Made by a program: the position numbers and the translations under genes. The notes below the pieces were generated by a model. That model searched no databases, had not been told where the DNA came from, and was given only the letters and a program-made list of their open reading frames with translations. Shown here in pieces: positions 14,043 through 15,804 of a DNA stretch of 15,804 bases; positions within the stretch are counted from its first letter, which is position 1, and each line of letters starts with the position of its first letter. This DNA comes from Candidatus Bathyarchaeota archaeon (GTDB taxonomy: Archaea; Thermoproteota; Bathyarchaeia; Bathyarchaeales; DTEX01): the NCBI GenBank assembly GCA_021162225.1, contig JAGGZB010000034.1, positions 1-15,804 on the forward strand, written 5' to 3'.

Positions 14043-14298
14043 GAACTCATTGAATCAGATAATAACCTCTAAGGTTGGAAAGAAGGGGGCGATATACCTT
14101 CCGAAACGCATCCTAAAGCAGCTAGGAATAAATGAGGGAGACACGGTTCTCATAAAACCCATGAAAGAGAGGGTGGTGCTGGAGTTCATTAATGACCCAC
14201 TCTCCTTAGCCCTCAAAGTTAAGAAGTGGGCCAAGACCAATGTTAGGGAGTTTGAGAGAGAGTCTGAGGAGGAGCAGAATGAAATCTACAATCCTTAA
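14041..14298 (+). CDS. AbrB/SpoVT-type antitoxin (VapB-like)
   Basis: The 85-residue protein carries a swapped-hairpin AbrB DNA-binding domain: SKVGKKGAIYLPKRILKQLG, then INEGDTVLIKPMKERVVLEF. The acidic C-terminal tail (FERESEEEQNEIYNP) is the part that would bind and block the toxin. The start is a GTG placed about 27 bases after a TATA box, so the message is probably leaderless. It overlaps the PIN-domain toxin gene by 20 bases, which points to translational coupling of the pair. The palindrome across its start codon is a likely autoregulatory site. Confidence 0.88.
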   Translation: MNSLNQIITSKVGKKGAIYLPKRILKQLGINEGDTVLIKPMKERVVLEFINDPLSLALKVKKWAKTNVREFERESEEEQNEIYNP

Positions 14299-14767
14299 AG
14301 CTCTACTAGACTCAACCTATCTCCTCCCAACCTTCGGAATCGAGATTGAAGGATTAACAGACGAAGAGATCGCTAAACTCAGAGAGGCTAAGATTAAGGG
14401 GAAAGTTAAATTCTACTGCTCACCATTCTCTTGGATCGAGATTATAGGTAAAGTTTGCAGAGAGATGGAACACGCAAAGATAGAATTGGATGAGATAATA
14501 GATAATGCCGTCAAATCCCTCCTAAAATCAAAATTTTATGAATGGATACTCCCAAACTCAGAAGCGGTTAAGCTAGCATTTAAGCTAAGAAGGCTGGGGC
14601 ACAAAGACAACATAGACAACCTCCTCTACGCAACATCGATAAAGGAAGGCATCATACTCCTCACGATGGATGAGGACCTCAAAAGATTCCTGTCGAAAAA
14701 TAACCTCAAAACCGAAAACCTCTTAGACCATAAAGATCTCCTAAAAGAACTTGAACACCATCGATGA
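14279..14767 (+). CDS. PIN-domain ribonuclease toxin (VapC-like)
   Basis: This 162-residue protein has the four PIN acidic positions: D11 (KALLDSTYLLPTF), E54 (FSWIEIIGK), D113 (KDNIDNLLYATSI) and D131 (LLTMDEDLKRFL), which bind the metal needed to cut RNA. D110 and D133 lie nearby. The ATG at 14279 is preceded by GGAGGAG with five-base spacing inside the antitoxin gene; the frame is open to 14240 but that part overlaps the antitoxin and lacks a site. The residue after D11 is Ser rather than the more common Thr/Ser-Asn pattern, within family variation. Target RNA cannot be told. Confidence 0.85.
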   Translation: MKSTILKALLDSTYLLPTFGIEIEGLTDEEIAKLREAKIKGKVKFYCSPFSWIEIIGKVCREMEHAKIELDEIIDNAVKSLLKSKFYEWILPNSEAVKLAFKLRRLGHKDNIDNLLYATSIKEGIILLTMDEDLKRFLSKNNLKTENLLDHKDLLKELEHHR

Positions 14768-14876
14768 AGTAGATATCTGCAGGTTCTCAGAATCTTTAAC
14801 TTTCTAATCTAATAGTCGTCTTTAAGCACTCTAAGACTGAATAGACATTTCGAATCTTAAAGAGCTTTGAGATTAG

Positions 14877-14885
14877 TTTTATAAG
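14877..14885 (+). promoter_or_regulatory. TATA box for the ABC ATPase gene
   Basis: TTTTATAAG predicts transcription start near 14908, just before GGGAGG (14915-14920). That ribosome-site-like sequence lies 23 bases before the GTG at 14944, farther than usual. Confidence 0.45.
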
Positions 14886-14943
14886 TCAGTTTGGAGGTTA
14901 TTAAAGTGTTGAATGGGAGGAATGGGCCATCAGCTTTGAATAT

Positions 14944-15645
14944 GTGGTTGAGACTGAAGACTTAGCTAAATATTATCAGATGGGACCCGTAACAGTTAAA
15001 GCTCTTAATGGAGTTAATCTTAAGGTTAGGCGCGGCGAGTACCTTTCTATTATGGGGCCTTCGGGGTCTGGGAAGACTACGCTCTTCAACATGGTTGGGG
15101 GAATCGACAGGCCAACGAGGGGAAGAGTCTTCATTGATGGTGTGGATATAGCGAAGCTGGATGCCTACGAGCTCGCCTGGCTTAGGTGCAGAAAGATCGG
15201 ATACATATTCCAGACCTTCAACCTGATACCTGTTCTTACAGCATTAGAAAACGTTGAATTGCCAATGATATTCGCGGGAGTTGATCGTGAGGAACGTCTG
15301 AGACGCGCCCGTGAAATTCTGGAGTCTGTAGGTCTGGGCGATAGACTTGACCATCGGCCTGCGGAGCTGAGCGGTGGGCAGCAGCAACGAGTCGCCATAG
15401 CCCGGGCCCTAGCTAATAATCCGGTGATCATTCTTGCTGATGAGCCTACTGGAAACTTGGATCTACACACCGGATTAGAGATAATCTCTCTGCTTAGGGA
15501 AATGAACAAGGAGAAAGGAGTGACGGTGATCGCGGCGACGCACGACCTAAAAATGATAGATGTCAGTGACAGGATAGTTTATCTCCGCGATGGGCTTATC
15601 GACCGATATGAGACCAGAGCCGAGGTCTATATAAGAGCGGAATAG
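14944..15645 (+). CDS. ABC transporter ATPase, MacB/LolD/FtsE type
   Basis: This 233-residue ATP-binding protein shows all ABC motifs in order: Walker A G38-PSGSGKTT46, Q-loop in GYIFQTFNLIPVLTALENVELPM, signature LSGGQQQRVAIARALANNP, Walker B IILADEPTGNLD and the H-loop AATHDL. The Q-loop region with NVELPM and the TGNLD ending are typical of ATPases that pair with FtsX-like permeases (MacB, LolCDE). The permease is not in the window and should follow to the right. The GTG start aligns with the usual N-terminus of the family; the frame is open upstream to 14905. It exports or extracts lipids, peptides or antibiotics in characterised relatives, but the substrate here is unknown. Confidence 0.92.
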   Translation: MVETEDLAKYYQMGPVTVKALNGVNLKVRRGEYLSIMGPSGSGKTTLFNMVGGIDRPTRGRVFIDGVDIAKLDAYELAWLRCRKIGYIFQTFNLIPVLTALENVELPMIFAGVDREERLRRAREILESVGLGDRLDHRPAELSGGQQQRVAIARALANNPVIILADEPTGNLDLHTGLEIISLLREMNKEKGVTVIAATHDLKMIDVSDRIVYLRDGLIDRYETRAEVYIRAE

Positions 15646-15804
15646 AATCCAAATTTATAATTTATTTTATTGCTGTTTCATTCTCTTCGTTATCTAGTTT
15701 ATGTTATGGCTGTTTTCTTGTCGAGCATGCTAATGAATTCTGGTAGTTTTATGGTATAAAAGAATAAGGATTAAGATTTCGATTCAAAGGTGATTATCAG
15801 AAAT
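15646..15804 (+). other. Intergenic end of window with T-rich stretch and a promoter-like element
   Basis: After the ABC gene there is a T-rich run (about 15655-15695) that could end transcription. A TATA-like TATAAAAG follows at 15755-15762, and a GTG at 15790 behind an A/G-rich stretch could begin the next gene, but only five codons are visible, so it is not called. Confidence 0.35.

Noticed and set aside
14849..14856. TTCGAATC, the usual tRNA T-loop sequence.
   Set aside because: The flanking bases do not form a T-stem, and no anticodon or acceptor stem can be drawn around it.
1..15804. CRISPR array, insertion sequence, rRNA, tRNA or integration site.
   Set aside because: No regularly spaced direct repeats, transposase motifs, terminal inverted repeats or RNA-gene signatures were found on either strand.

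Overview
The window looks archaeal and is probably from a thermophile. Evidence: an Ogg2-type 8-oxoguanine glycosylase/lyase, an Nre-family repair protein ending in a PCNA-binding (PIP) motif, SepCysS of RNA-dependent cysteine synthesis, an AbrB-like/PIN toxin-antitoxin pair, A/T-rich TATA-like boxes about 25 bases ahead of starts with little or no leader, and many GTG/TTG starts. GC content is moderate. A Bathyarchaeia-like or other TACK-type archaeon would fit, but no rRNA or tRNA is present to fix the lineage.

Layout. (1) 1-228: the N-terminus of a GH38 alpha-mannosidase on the minus strand, running off the left edge. (2) 229-882: about 650 bases without a clear gene, holding two perfect inverted repeats next to TATA-like boxes, ahead of a membrane-anchored winged-helix regulator (883-1314). 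(3) 1315-3758: a spacer with a small hairpin, then minus-strand genes: a possible 61-residue peptide, a radical SAM/SPASM enzyme of the peptide-modifying type, and a DUF72 protein. (4) 3941-7719: a thiamine-diphosphate enzyme resembling acetolactate synthase (plus), a second radical SAM protein (minus) with GGNP in place of GGEP, and a divergent family-2 glycosyltransferase (plus). (5) 7822-13745: a plus-strand run of housekeeping and repair genes: SepCysS, CysRS, Ogg2, a YjbQ/UPF0047 protein, a YkgJ-type cysteine-cluster protein and Nre. (6) 13596-14767: a possible minus-strand gene remnant, then a VapB/VapC-like pair with a perfect palindrome across the promoter-start region. (7) 14944-15645: an ABC ATPase of the MacB/LolD/FtsE type whose permease is presumably beyond the right edge.

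The most notable points are the adjacency of SepCysS and CysRS, two enzymes that make the same product (Cys-tRNA) by different routes; the SPASM radical SAM enzyme followed on its strand by a short ORF that could be its peptide substrate; the vapBC palindrome overlapping the start codon; and the tandem ATGTACAT palindromes near 606-637. I see no CRISPR array, insertion sequence, rRNA or tRNA. No complete new multi-gene system can be claimed from the sequence alone.
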